Assembly (NCBI RefSeq): GCF_018128905.1
Contig: NZ_CP063808.1
Span: 186,001-250,000 of the forward strand
Reading direction: 5' to 3'
DNA: 64,000 bases
Source of the DNA: Streptomyces sp. A2-16
GTDB taxonomy: Bacteria > Actinomycetota > Actinomycetes > Streptomycetales > Streptomycetaceae
Of the stretch, positions 45,783 to 53,775 are shown piece after piece; the first letter of the stretch is position 1, and every line of letters starts with the position of its first letter. Below the pieces are notes generated by a model. That model was not told where the DNA came from. It made no database searches and saw only the letters and a program-made list of their open reading frames with translations. The translations under genes and the position numbers were made by a program.

Positions 45783-46462
45783 CACGGGTGCTGGTGGTGG
45801 AGGACGACCCGCAGCTCGTACGGGCCCTCGTCATCAATCTCCAGGCACGCCGGTACGGGGTCGACGCGGCCCCCGACGGAGCCACCGCGCTGCGGCTCGC
45901 GGCCGCCCGGCAACCCGATGTCGTGATGCTCGACCTCGGCCTGCCCGACATGGACGGCGTCGAGGTGATCAAGGGCCTGCGCGGCTGGACCCGGGTGCCC
46001 ATCCTGGTGCTGTCCGCCCGCCAGGGCTCCGACGAGAAGGTCGCCGCGCTCGACGCCGGCGCCGACGACTACGTGACCAAGCCGTTCAGCATGGACGAAC
46101 TCCTCGCCCGGCTGCGGGCCGCCGTCCGGCGCACCGAGGACACACCGCTCGCCACGGGGACGACGTTCGTCGAGACGGCGGACTTCACCATCGACCTGCT
46201 GGCCAAGAAGCTGCACCGGGACGGCCGCGACGTACGCCTCACGCCCACCGAATGGCACCTGCTGGAGATCCTGGTGACCAGCCCGGGACGGCTGATCACC
46301 CAGAACCACCTCCTCGAGGAGGTCTGGGGGGTCACCGGGAGCGGCAAGACCAACTACCTGCGGGTCTACATGGCACAGCTGCGCCGCAAGCTGGAGGCCG
46401 ACCCCTCCCGCCCCCGCCACCTCGTCACCGAGCCGGGCATGGGGTATCGGTTCGAGATGTGA
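45779..46462 (+). CDS. kdpE: KdpE, OmpR-family response regulator
   Basis: A 227-residue response regulator. The receiver has the acidic pair at VVEDD, phospho-acceptor Asp52 in MLDLGLPDMDG and Lys in DDYVTKPF. The winged helix (about 130-225) reads LTPTEWHLLEIL and ends TNYLRVYMAQLRRKLE, typical of KdpE. It should activate kdpFABC at low potassium or under osmotic stress. Its usual partner kinase gene kdpD is not between kdpC and kdpE nor elsewhere in this window. Confidence 0.95.
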   Translation: MTRVLVVEDDPQLVRALVINLQARRYGVDAAPDGATALRLAAARQPDVVMLDLGLPDMDGVEVIKGLRGWTRVPILVLSARQGSDEKVAALDAGADDYVTKPFSMDELLARLRAAVRRTEDTPLATGTTFVETADFTIDLLAKKLHRDGRDVRLTPTEWHLLEILVTSPGRLITQNHLLEEVWGVTGSGKTNYLRVYMAQLRRKLEADPSRPRHLVTEPGMGYRFEM

Positions 46463-46474
46463 ACGGCACATCGT

Positions 46475-46524
46475 CTGGCGTCGCATGGCGCCACGTGGCG
46501 CCGATTGGCGCCATGTGGTGCCAT
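46475..46524 (+). promoter_or_regulatory. five-unit 10-bp operator array
   Basis: Five consecutive 10-base units in exact register (46475, 46485, 46495, 46505, 46515) share the core TGGCGCCA or a close variant. One unit per helical turn is the classical arrangement for ribbon-helix-helix repressors. The array begins 13 bases after the kdpE stop and precedes a likely promoter for the RHH gene. Confidence 0.65.
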
Positions 46525-46603
46525 CCTGCGTCGGAGCATGTTTTCGCAGGTGAGGCGCCTGTAGGTCTCCCTCGTCTCTCTCCAGTACCCTCGAAGCTTG
46601 CGC

Positions 46604-46635
46604 GTAGTGCCAATGTGGTGCCATGATGGCGTCAT
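46604..46635 (+). promoter_or_regulatory. three-unit operator overlapping the RHH start codon
   Basis: Three more copies of the TGGTGCCA/TGGCGTCA word begin at 46604, 46615 and 46626, spaced 11 bases apart. The last covers the ATG at 46634. With the upstream array they flank a probable promoter (TACCCT near 46586), suggesting tight autorepression. Confidence 0.6.
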
Positions 46636-47149
46636 GGACCTCACCCCGTATGTCGACAACCTCCGCCGCGAACTCGCGGTGGCTGCCGAGGCCGGAGGCG
46701 ACGAAGCCCGTGAGCTGGCCGACAGGCTGACCGCTCCCCTGGAGTCGGCGACCCGGCTGGTCATGCTCAACGTGCTCTCCGCGGCGATGGACGAGATCAC
46801 CCGCGAACTCGCCCCCGGCTCGGTCGACGTACGACTGCGCGGACTCGACCCCGACTTCGTGGTGACCCTGCCGTCCACCGAGGACGCCGCCCCGGTGGAG
46901 CCGGCCGCACCCCTCGAACCGGTCAGGACCCCGGTCGCCGACGCGGACGAGGGCGGCACCGCACGCGTCAACCTCCGACTGCCGGCCCATCTCAAGACGC
47001 GCGCCGAGGAGGCCGCGAGCCACGAGGGCCTGTCGGTCAACGCGTGGCTGGTGCGTGCCGTGTCCGCCGCGGTGGACGGCGGAACCAGGCCGCGCACCCC
47101 GGGCAAGGTCCAGAACGTCGGACAGAGCTTCACGGGCTGGGTGCGCTAG
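46634..47149 (+). CDS. ribbon-helix-helix (HicB/CopG-like) regulator
   Basis: A 171-residue protein. The N-terminal helical part (residues 1-85) begins MDLTPYVDNLRRELAVAAEAG. After an Ala/Pro/Glu linker, an RHH DNA-binding domain (about 115-155) reads RVNLRLPAHLKTRAEEAASH followed by EGLSVNAWLVRAV. The C-terminus is Arg/Lys rich. The ATG at 46634 has no strong ribosome site and is inside the operator. It is the first gene of a group with DUF4097 and the ABC exporter, and probably controls them. Confidence 0.88.
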   Translation: MDLTPYVDNLRRELAVAAEAGGDEARELADRLTAPLESATRLVMLNVLSAAMDEITRELAPGSVDVRLRGLDPDFVVTLPSTEDAAPVEPAAPLEPVRTPVADADEGGTARVNLRLPAHLKTRAEEAASHEGLSVNAWLVRAVSAAVDGGTRPRTPGKVQNVGQSFTGWVR

Positions 47150-47233
47150 CCACCAGGCCCACGAAAAGGCACTTCACCCTCACCACGTCCCACCAGCGGG
47201 GACGCTCCCACGACTCACGAGGACGGGACAGCC

Positions 47234-48076
47234 ATGCCTTCTTTCGACACCCCCGAACCGATCTCCGTCAACGCCCACGTGGCCGCCGGCTCCCTCCGGC
47301 TCGCCGCGGGCGAGCGCCGCGACACCGTCGTCGAGGTGCGCCCCCGCGACCCGGAGCGGGACAAGGACGTAAGGGCCGCCGAGCAGACCGAGGTCACCTT
47401 CGCCGGCGGCGTCCTGACCGTCAGGACGAAGGAGCGCCGCATGATCGGGCCCTCCGGCGTCGCCGACGTGACGGTCGAACTGCCCACCGGCTCACGGGTC
47501 GAGGTGACCGGAGCCTGGGCCCAGGTGCTCGGCGAGGGCCGGCTCGGCGAGGTCCGGGTGAAGACCTCCGTCGGTGACGTCCGCCTCGACACCACCGGAC
47601 CGGTCGAGCTGACCGCCTCCCACGGCTCGGTCGTCGTCGACCGGATCGAGGGCAGGGCCGTCATCACCACCAGCTCCGGCAACCTGCGCGTCGGCACCGT
47701 CGACGGCCCCGCCGTCCTGAAGAACTCGAACGGCAACACGAACGTCGGCGCGGTCTCCGGCGAGCTGCGGGTGAGCGGCGCCAACGGTGCCATCGACATC
47801 GCGTGCGCCGAGGGCTCGGTCACCGGCACCGCCACCAACGGCGTCCTCCGCGTCGCCGAAGTCGTCCGCGGCGAGGTCCAGTTGGAGACCTCCAACGGCT
47901 CCATCGAGATCGGCGTCCGCGAGGGCACCGCGGCCTGGCTCGACGTCAGCTCCCAGCGCGGACTGGTGCGCAACGCCCTCACCGCCTCCGAGGCCCCGGA
48001 GCAGACCGAGGACACGGTCAAGGTCCGAGCCCGGACCAACTGGGGCAACATCGACGTCTTCCGCGCCAAGGCCTGA
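47234..48076 (+). CDS. DUF4097 beta-helix/adhesin-like protein
   Basis: A 280-residue cytoplasmic or surface-associated protein made of short beta-strand repeats (VEVTGAWAQVLGEGRLGEV, VRLDTTGPVELTASHGSVV, SGNLRVGTVDGPAVLKNSNG). These form a right-handed beta-solenoid in DUF4097 proteins. There is no signal peptide. It starts at ATG 47234 with ACGGGAC upstream. The gene order RHH regulator, DUF4097, ABC ATPase, ABC permease is a recurring Streptomyces module. Confidence 0.85.
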   Translation: MPSFDTPEPISVNAHVAAGSLRLAAGERRDTVVEVRPRDPERDKDVRAAEQTEVTFAGGVLTVRTKERRMIGPSGVADVTVELPTGSRVEVTGAWAQVLGEGRLGEVRVKTSVGDVRLDTTGPVELTASHGSVVVDRIEGRAVITTSSGNLRVGTVDGPAVLKNSNGNTNVGAVSGELRVSGANGAIDIACAEGSVTGTATNGVLRVAEVVRGEVQLETSNGSIEIGVREGTAAWLDVSSQRGLVRNALTASEAPEQTEDTVKVRARTNWGNIDVFRAKA

Positions 48077-48092
48077 GCGCTCTGCGCCCCAT

Positions 48093-48158
48093 CCCCCAGG
48101 CACCTCGGCCCCGCCCCCCAGGCACCGCGGCCTCGCCCCCCAGGCACCTCGGCCCCGC
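48093..48158 (+). repeat. 22-bp tandem repeat, three copies
   Basis: Units at 48093-48114, 48115-48136 and 48137-48158 share CCCCCAGGCACC followed by CGGCC variants; units 1 and 3 are identical and unit 2 differs at two bases. They lie between the DUF4097 stop and the ABC transporter start. They could be slippage products or a spaced binding site. Confidence 0.8.
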
Positions 48159-48201
48159 GCCCGACCCCTCAGTCACCTCAGCCTTCGAACGGGAGGGCAC
48201 C

Positions 48202-49185
48202 ATGCCTTCATCTGTCATGTCCACATCCATCACGAGCAACTCCGCGACGGCCGTCTCCGCCCTCGGTCTGCGCAAGTCGTACGGCGACAAGACCGTTCTC
48301 GACGGCATCGATCTGCGCATCCCGGCCGGGTCGGTGTTCGCCCTGCTCGGGCCGAACGGGGCGGGCAAGACGACCGCCGTGAAGATTCTGTCCACGCTGA
48401 TCGGTGCCGACGGCGGTCGGGCCCAGGTCGCGGGACACGATCTGGCAGGCGATCCGCAGGCCGTGCGGGCCGCGATCGGGGTCACCGGCCAGTTCTCGGC
48501 GGTGGACGGGCTGATCACCGGTGAGGAGAACATGCTCCTGATGGCGGACCTGCACCATCTGCCCAGGAGCGAGGGGCGTCGGGTGGCGGCCGAACTGCTG
48601 GAGCGCTTCGACCTGACGGACGCGGCGAAGAAGCCGGCCTCCACCTACTCGGGCGGGATGAAGCGCCGTCTGGACATCGCCATGACGCTGGTGGGCGGTC
48701 CGCGGATCATCTTCCTCGACGAGCCGACCACCGGTCTGGACCCGCGGGCCCGCCACAACATGTGGCAGATCATCCGCGAGCTGGTCTCCGACGGGGTGAC
48801 CGTCTTCCTGACCACCCAGTACCTGGAGGAGGCGGACGAACTCGCGGACCGTATCGCGGTGCTGAACGACGGCAGGATCGTCGCCGAGGGCAGCGCCGAG
48901 GAACTGAAGCGGCTCATCCCCGGCGGTCATGTCCGGCTCCGCTTCACCGACCCGGCCGCCTACCGCAGCGCCGCCTCCGCCCTGGGCGAGGCCGTCGGCG
49001 ACGACGAGGCGCTCACCCTCCAACTCCCCAGCGACGGCAGCCAACGCGAACTGCGCTCGATCCTCGACTGGCTGGACGCGGCCGGAGTCGAGGCCGACGA
49101 GCTGACCGTCCACACCCCCGACCTCGACGACGTCTTCTTCGCCCTGACCGGCGGCACCGACCAGACCAGGGAGTCTGCCCGATGA
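48202..49185 (+). CDS. DrrA-type ABC transporter ATPase
   Basis: A 327-residue ATPase. It has Walker A GPNGAGKTT, the signature YSGGMKRRLD, Walker B IIFLDEPTTGLD and the H-loop-region TTQYLEEADELADRI (Gln for the usual His). The C-terminal extension (about 235-325) matches the DrrA/daunorubicin-resistance regulatory domain. It powers the permease encoded next, probably exporting a hydrophobic compound. It starts at ATG 48202 with GGGAGGG upstream. Confidence 0.95.
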   Translation: MPSSVMSTSITSNSATAVSALGLRKSYGDKTVLDGIDLRIPAGSVFALLGPNGAGKTTAVKILSTLIGADGGRAQVAGHDLAGDPQAVRAAIGVTGQFSAVDGLITGEENMLLMADLHHLPRSEGRRVAAELLERFDLTDAAKKPASTYSGGMKRRLDIAMTLVGGPRIIFLDEPTTGLDPRARHNMWQIIRELVSDGVTVFLTTQYLEEADELADRIAVLNDGRIVAEGSAEELKRLIPGGHVRLRFTDPAAYRSAASALGEAVGDDEALTLQLPSDGSQRELRSILDWLDAAGVEADELTVHTPDLDDVFFALTGGTDQTRESAR

Positions 49186-49979
49186 GCCACCTCTCCTCCG
49201 CCGTGCGCGACTCGTCCACGATGCTGCGCCGCAACCTCCTGCACGCCCGGCGCTATCCGTCCATGACGCTGAACCTGCTGCTCACGCCGGTCATGCTGTT
49301 GCTGCTCTTCGTCTACATCTTCGGCGGCACCATGAGCGCGGGCCTCGGGGACGGCGGTGGCGGCAGGTCCGAGTACCTCGCGTATCTGGTGCCGGGCATC
49401 CTGATGCTGACCATCGGCGGCACCACGATCGGCACCGCGGTGTCCGTGTCCATGGACATGACCGAGGGGATCATCGCCCGCTTCCGCACCATGGCGATCC
49501 ACCGCGGTTCCGTGCTCATCGGGCACGTCGTCGGCAGCGTGCTGCAGTGCCTGGCGAGCGTGGTCCTCGTCGGGGCCGTCGCCGTGGCGATCGGGTTCCG
49601 CTCCACGAACGCCACCGTCTGGGAGTGGATCCTGGCGCTCGGACTGCTGGCCCTGGTCGCCCTGGCACTGACCTGGATCGCGGTCGGCATGGGCCTGTCC
49701 GGCCCGAACCCCGAGGCGGCCAGCAACAACGCCATGCCACTGATGATCCTGCCCCTGCTCTCCAGCGCCTTCGTGCCGGTCGACGCGATGCCGGGCTGGT
49801 TCCAGCCGATCGCCGAGTACCAGCCCTTCACCCCGGCCATCGAAACCCTGCGGGGCCTGCTCCTCGGCACGGAGATCGGCGCCAACGGCTGGCTCGCCGT
49901 CGCCTGGTGCCTCGGCCTCGCGGCACTCGGCTACCTCTGGTCCAAGTCCCTCTACAGCAGCGGCTCGAAGCAGACCTGA
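49182..49979 (+). CDS. DrrB-type ABC-2 permease
   Basis: A 265-residue membrane protein with six helices of the ABC-2 type. The family element EGIIARFRTMAIHRGSVLIG is present, and the C-terminal ends LYSSGSKQT. Its ATG overlaps the ATPase stop by 4 bases. It forms the exporter channel with the DrrA-like protein. A terminator follows 47 bases after the stop. Confidence 0.94.
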   Translation: MSHLSSAVRDSSTMLRRNLLHARRYPSMTLNLLLTPVMLLLLFVYIFGGTMSAGLGDGGGGRSEYLAYLVPGILMLTIGGTTIGTAVSVSMDMTEGIIARFRTMAIHRGSVLIGHVVGSVLQCLASVVLVGAVAVAIGFRSTNATVWEWILALGLLALVALALTWIAVGMGLSGPNPEAASNNAMPLMILPLLSSAFVPVDAMPGWFQPIAEYQPFTPAIETLRGLLLGTEIGANGWLAVAWCLGLAALGYLWSKSLYSSGSKQT

Positions 49980-50025
49980 GCGCACGCCAAGAGCCGGACG
50001 GCGGGCATCGGACTGAGCGACTGAC

Positions 50026-50052
50026 AAACCCCAGGTCATCGACCTGGGGTTT
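50026..50052 (+). terminator. terminator of the RHH/DUF4097/ABC group
   Basis: AAACCCCAGGTC (50026-50037) pairs with GACCTGGGGTTT (50041-50052) around ATC, a perfect 12-bp stem that ends in a short T run. Confidence 0.8.
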
Positions 50053-50447
50053 CCTCATGGAGCGGATGCCGAAGCGCCGGGCTCGGCTCGCCCCGCTGCC
50101 CGGCCGAGCGGTCTCGACGAGAAGCTTCTTCACGGAGAACGGCTGAAAGCTTTTGCTTCCCGCAGGCGGGCGAGGTCCGCGGCCGCCACAACTGCGTTGG
50201 GGACGCCGGCTCTTGGAGGGCGTCGGTGTCGGTTGCGGCCGGCCAAGGGGGCGCGCCGGTCCGGATCGACCTGCGGTGACGCCTCGGTGGCGGTGGAGGG
50301 TTCAGGGTCGCGCCGCGGCCGGACGATCTCCGAGGGAAGGTCGATCGCTGACTGTCAAGCTACTTGAGCCTTACTTAAGCTCAACTTCCGGACACAGTCT
50401 TTTGACTGGGGGTCGAACTTTGACCAACGGTCGGGCATCCTGGAGGC
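50053..50447. other. 395-base gap before the TetR gene
   Basis: No convincing gene; a 29-codon ORF from 50057 to about 50146 has no family features. The last 120 bases are A/T rich for this genome. They contain the inverted repeat TTGAGC (50364-50369) and GCTCAA (50379-50384), and two TTTGAC words near 50400-50426. These are plausible operator and promoter parts for the TetR gene. Confidence 0.45.
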
Positions 50448-51182
50448 ATGAGAACTGCGCAGCGGAAAGCACAGGAAGTTGCAGAGCGTGAGCAAAGGCT
50501 TCTTCGGACAGCACTGGAGGTGGTGGCGCGGGACGGCTTGCACAACCTCACCCTGGCACGGCTGGCGACCGAGGCCGGCTACTCGAAGGGAACCATCTAC
50601 AACCACTTCACGTGCCGTGAAGATCTGCTGGTCGCGCTCTCGACGGACAGTGCGAAGCGCCAGATCAGGTACTACCAGGCCATCGCCGATCTGCCCTGGG
50701 ACGGGGTGCGGGCGCTCTACGGACTGATGCTCGCCTACATGCGGCACGCGGAGACCGCTCCCGAGCTGTTCGAGTCGAGCATGGCGGCCCTCGCCAACGC
50801 GGTGGGAGCCCTGGCGTCCCCGGAGCGTCTGGAGCGCAGGGACGTGGTCGACCGCCAGATGGGCCAGGTGATCGGCGCCGTCGTGGAGAGGACCGAGCGC
50901 GAGGGGGCGTTCGAGCATCCGGTGCTGCCACCGGCGGCGGCCCTCGATGCCCTGCGGTCGGCGGTCCTCGGATACACCGTCACCCACCTGCTGTCCCGCC
51001 GCTTCCAGTGGGGTGCCGCCGCGACCGACGGGAATCGCCTGGTCGTGGCCGCGTCGATGATGCACGGCCTGGGCTGGCCGCGGGTCGAGGCGAGCGCCGC
51101 GTCCGCGGTGCAGCGGGTCGTGGACGACCTCATTCCCGCGGCGGAGGAGAAGGCCGGGGGAGAGCGGCTGGTCCACGGCTGA
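50448..51182 (+). CDS. TetR-family regulator heading the N-oxygenase cluster
   Basis: A 244-residue TetR protein. The helix-turn-helix (about 32-60) reads LTLARLATEAGYSKGTIYNHF. The C-terminal ligand domain (about 80-235) shows no close named family. It starts at ATG 50448 with TGGAGG upstream. It is followed by its own terminator and then, 343 bases on, by the biosynthetic genes. It probably represses the promoter near 51343-51382. Confidence 0.92.
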   Translation: MRTAQRKAQEVAEREQRLLRTALEVVARDGLHNLTLARLATEAGYSKGTIYNHFTCREDLLVALSTDSAKRQIRYYQAIADLPWDGVRALYGLMLAYMRHAETAPELFESSMAALANAVGALASPERLERRDVVDRQMGQVIGAVVERTEREGAFEHPVLPPAAALDALRSAVLGYTVTHLLSRRFQWGAAATDGNRLVVAASMMHGLGWPRVEASAASAVQRVVDDLIPAAEEKAGGERLVHG

Positions 51183-51203
51183 CCGGACGGACCGGTCGTC
51201 GAC

Positions 51204-51240
51204 GAAGGCGGACGCCCCGGAGGGGGCGCTTCCGCCTTCT
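51204..51240 (+). terminator. terminator of the TetR gene
   Basis: GAAGGCGGA and GCCCC on the 5' side pair with GGGGC and TCCGCCTTC on the 3' side, with a short internal bulge, followed by TTTG. It separates the regulator from the cluster. Confidence 0.75.
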
Positions 51241-51342
51241 TTGCTGTTCGCACACTGGACCGGCGCCCTGTTGCGCAATGTAGCCAACTGGCGCGACTGC
51301 GCTCCCTCCGAGAGCCCTCCTCGGGCTGCTTCCCCCTCGCTG

Positions 51343-51382
51343 TTTGAACTAGTTGTCAAAAATCGACGGACGGTCGTAATGT
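51343..51382 (+). promoter_or_regulatory. candidate promoter and operator of the N-oxygenase cluster
   Basis: TTGTCA (51353-51358) and TAATGT (51377-51382) are separated by 18 bases, a good -35/-10 pair. An imperfect palindrome (TTTGA at 51343-51347, TCAAA at 51356-51360, centre near CTAG) covers the -35 box. TTTGAC words also occur upstream of the TetR gene. This is 144 bases before the first cluster gene. Confidence 0.5.
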
Positions 51383-51525
51383 CTGTCGCGTCGCCGGCGG
51401 GCCCGGCGGCACAGCACCAATCCCCGGCAGCACGGACCCTCGTGGTCCGGTTGCCGCTTGCCCGGCCGGCTGGAGACCCCAGGTGGCCGGGACGGTCGAG
51501 AACGGCGATTGGAAATGGGGGAGAA

Positions 51526-52167
51526 ATGCAGATCAACATCGCGCGCAGAGACACCGCGCTGTGGTCCGCGTGCTCGGATCTCGCGCAGGAGCGGTACCGG
51601 CGCGACTACGGGGCGGACATCACCGCGGCTCCGGACAGTTTCATCGCGCTGTGCGCCGTGGAGAACGGCGTGGAAGTTCCGACGGCCTGCGCGGGAATGA
51701 CGTTCGGCAGCGCGCACGGTCTGCTCGTCGACAGCTACCTGGGCCGTCCGGCCGCCGAGGCGATCGCCGAGCGTACGGCGACGCACTGCGAGCCGAGCAG
51801 CCTGATCGAGATCGGGCCGCTGGCCTCACGCGAGGCCGGAGCCGGTCTGGCGCTCATCCGGATGGTGCCGGCCCTGACCTGGTGCAACGGAGCCGAGTTC
51901 CTGATGTGCACCGTGACCCGCGCCCTGGCCCGCACTCTGGCCCGCGTGGGCATCGAGTTCACCGCCCTGGCCCCGGCGCGCGAGGAGTCCCTGCCGGCCG
52001 AGCAGCAGGGCCGCTGGGGGTCGTACTACGCGACGGAGCCGCTCGCCGGCTACGTGGACCTCCGGCACTTCGCGGCCCAGCTGAGCGTGCGCGGCGACTC
52101 CGGCCCGCACCTCGCCGTGACGTGGGGGCGGACGGCCGCGGAGAGCGCGCTGGCGGGTGCGCGATGA
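51526..52167 (+). CDS. thermostable-hemolysin-family protein
   Basis: A 213-residue protein of the thermostable hemolysin family, with a GNAT-like fold. Characteristic segments are ERYRRDYGADI, CAGMTFGSAHGLLVDSYLG and LIEIGPLASREAG. It lacks a signal peptide, so lysis of host cells is unlikely; the family name is historical. In this cluster an acyl-transfer or acyl-recognition role is more likely. The ATG at 51526 follows GGGGGAG. Its stop overlaps the ligase start by 4 bases. Confidence 0.8.
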   Translation: MQINIARRDTALWSACSDLAQERYRRDYGADITAAPDSFIALCAVENGVEVPTACAGMTFGSAHGLLVDSYLGRPAAEAIAERTATHCEPSSLIEIGPLASREAGAGLALIRMVPALTWCNGAEFLMCTVTRALARTLARVGIEFTALAPAREESLPAEQQGRWGSYYATEPLAGYVDLRHFAAQLSVRGDSGPHLAVTWGRTAAESALAGAR

Positions 52168-53705
52168 AGGACGTCGTCGCCGCCCTGCGGGCCCCGGGCC
52201 ATGAAGAGCTGGTTCTCGTGGAGTGCCTGGGCGACACCGGTACCCCCGAACGGACCTACACCTACGGGCAGATGACGGCCTGGGCCGACGAGGTGCGGGC
52301 GGCGCTGCGGGCCCGCGGTCTCGCGCCGGGCGCACGGGTCGGGCTCGTGGCGGACAACAGCCCGGAGTGGGTGGCCGCCGACCTGGCGCTGCTGATCGAC
52401 GGGTACACCGAGGTTCCGGTTCCGCTGGCCTTCTCCGCCGAGCAGGCGGCATCACTGCTGCGCGACGTGCACGTCTGCGTGGTGGACGCCGCGGGCGCGG
52501 CCAAGCTGGAGGCATGGGGCCTGTCGGGCTCGGCCGAGCCGGTCCTGGTCGAGCGGTCCCGTGAACCCGGCGTCCCCGCCCCGGCGCGGGAAGTCCTCCC
52601 GGACGCGGTCGACCCCGACCGGATCATCAAGATCATTCATACGTCGGGGACCACCGGCGCTCCCAAGGGCGTCAAGATCCGGGCGGCCGGTCTCGGAGCC
52701 CTGCTCTCCTCGCTGGACGAGGTCTCCCCGTCGGGGGTCTACGACCGGTACCTCTCGCTGGTTCCGTTCAGCCTCCTCGTCGAGCAGGTCACGGCGGTGT
52801 ACCTGCCGATCCTCCGCGGTGGCCGCATGGTTCTGCTGCCCGGTGCCGTGCCGCTGCTGGGCACGGCAGGATCGCGGGCCGAGGAGGCGCTCGACTGGTT
52901 GCGGAAGGCGGCCCCCTCGGCGGCCGTCCTGCCACCCGCGCTGGTCAGCGCCCTGGACAAGGCGGTGCGGGACAGCGACGGCGACGAGCTCTTCCCCGCC
53001 GGGCGGTCTCCCTTCCTCATGGCCGGAGGCGCCCCCGTGGACGCCGAGGCCCTGAAGCGCCTGGACGCGGCCGGCCTGCGGGTCCACGAAGGGTACGGAC
53101 TGTCGGAGAACGGCTCCGTGGTCTCGTGGAACACCGCGAGCCACTGGCGCCCGGGCACGGTAGGACGGCCGCTTCCGCACTGCTCGGTCAAACTCTCCGA
53201 TCAGGGCGAGCTGTTGGTGCGGTCCACCTCCCTGTTCGCGGGATACACCGTGGAGGACCCGACCAGCCGGCCGGTGGACGACGAGGGCTGGCTCCACACG
53301 GGAGACCGGGCGCTCATCGACGAGGACGGCTTCATCCGCATCCTGGGCCGTCTGAAGAACGTCATCATCACCGGCCACGGACGGAACGTCTCGCCCGAGT
53401 GGGTGGAAGGGCGGCTGCGTTCGTGCCGTGACGTGGCCGACGCGGTCCTCTTCGGCGAAGGCATGGAGCACCTCGTCGCCGTCCTCGTCTCCTCGTCGCG
53501 GGACGGCGACGCCGGCCCCGCGGTGGAGCGCGAGGCACGCACGTACGCCGAGCGCGCGCTGGCCGAGACCGACCGCCCCGAGCGGTACATCGTCCTGCCG
53601 GACGGCGCGGACCTGCGGGAACGGTACTTCACCGTCACCGGCCGCCCGCGCCGCGGGCTCATCTTCGACGAGATCGTGCGCCCCGCGCTCGCACCGGCCG
53701 CCTGA
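52164..53705 (+). CDS. AMP-dependent acyl ligase
   Basis: A 513-residue ANL-superfamily enzyme. The phosphate-binding loop reads HTSGTTGAPKGVK, with A5-like EGYGLSENG, A7-like WLHTGD and A8-like LGRLKNVIITGHGRNVSPE. The conserved C-terminal catalytic Lys of the family is Arg494 here (FTVTGRPRRGL). It should activate a carboxylic acid as acyl-AMP for transfer to CoA, a carrier protein or an amine. It shows long-chain acyl-CoA synthetase-like features in the C-terminus. Confidence 0.9.
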   Translation: MKDVVAALRAPGHEELVLVECLGDTGTPERTYTYGQMTAWADEVRAALRARGLAPGARVGLVADNSPEWVAADLALLIDGYTEVPVPLAFSAEQAASLLRDVHVCVVDAAGAAKLEAWGLSGSAEPVLVERSREPGVPAPAREVLPDAVDPDRIIKIIHTSGTTGAPKGVKIRAAGLGALLSSLDEVSPSGVYDRYLSLVPFSLLVEQVTAVYLPILRGGRMVLLPGAVPLLGTAGSRAEEALDWLRKAAPSAAVLPPALVSALDKAVRDSDGDELFPAGRSPFLMAGGAPVDAEALKRLDAAGLRVHEGYGLSENGSVVSWNTASHWRPGTVGRPLPHCSVKLSDQGELLVRSTSLFAGYTVEDPTSRPVDDEGWLHTGDRALIDEDGFIRILGRLKNVIITGHGRNVSPEWVEGRLRSCRDVADAVLFGEGMEHLVAVLVSSSRDGDAGPAVEREARTYAERALAETDRPERYIVLPDGADLRERYFTVTGRPRRGLIFDEIVRPALAPAA

Positions 53706-53775
53706 TCCCGTGGACGACATCACTCACAACGCACCGCTTCATCAGATTCATCGCACTCGTGGCATGGGGGAAACG

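Noticed and set aside
48093..48158. CRISPR array
   Set aside because: Repeats are only 22 bp, directly adjacent without spacers, and no cas gene is in the window.
51526..52167. True secreted hemolysin toxin
   Set aside because: No signal peptide, embedded in a biosynthetic operon; the family name is historical.
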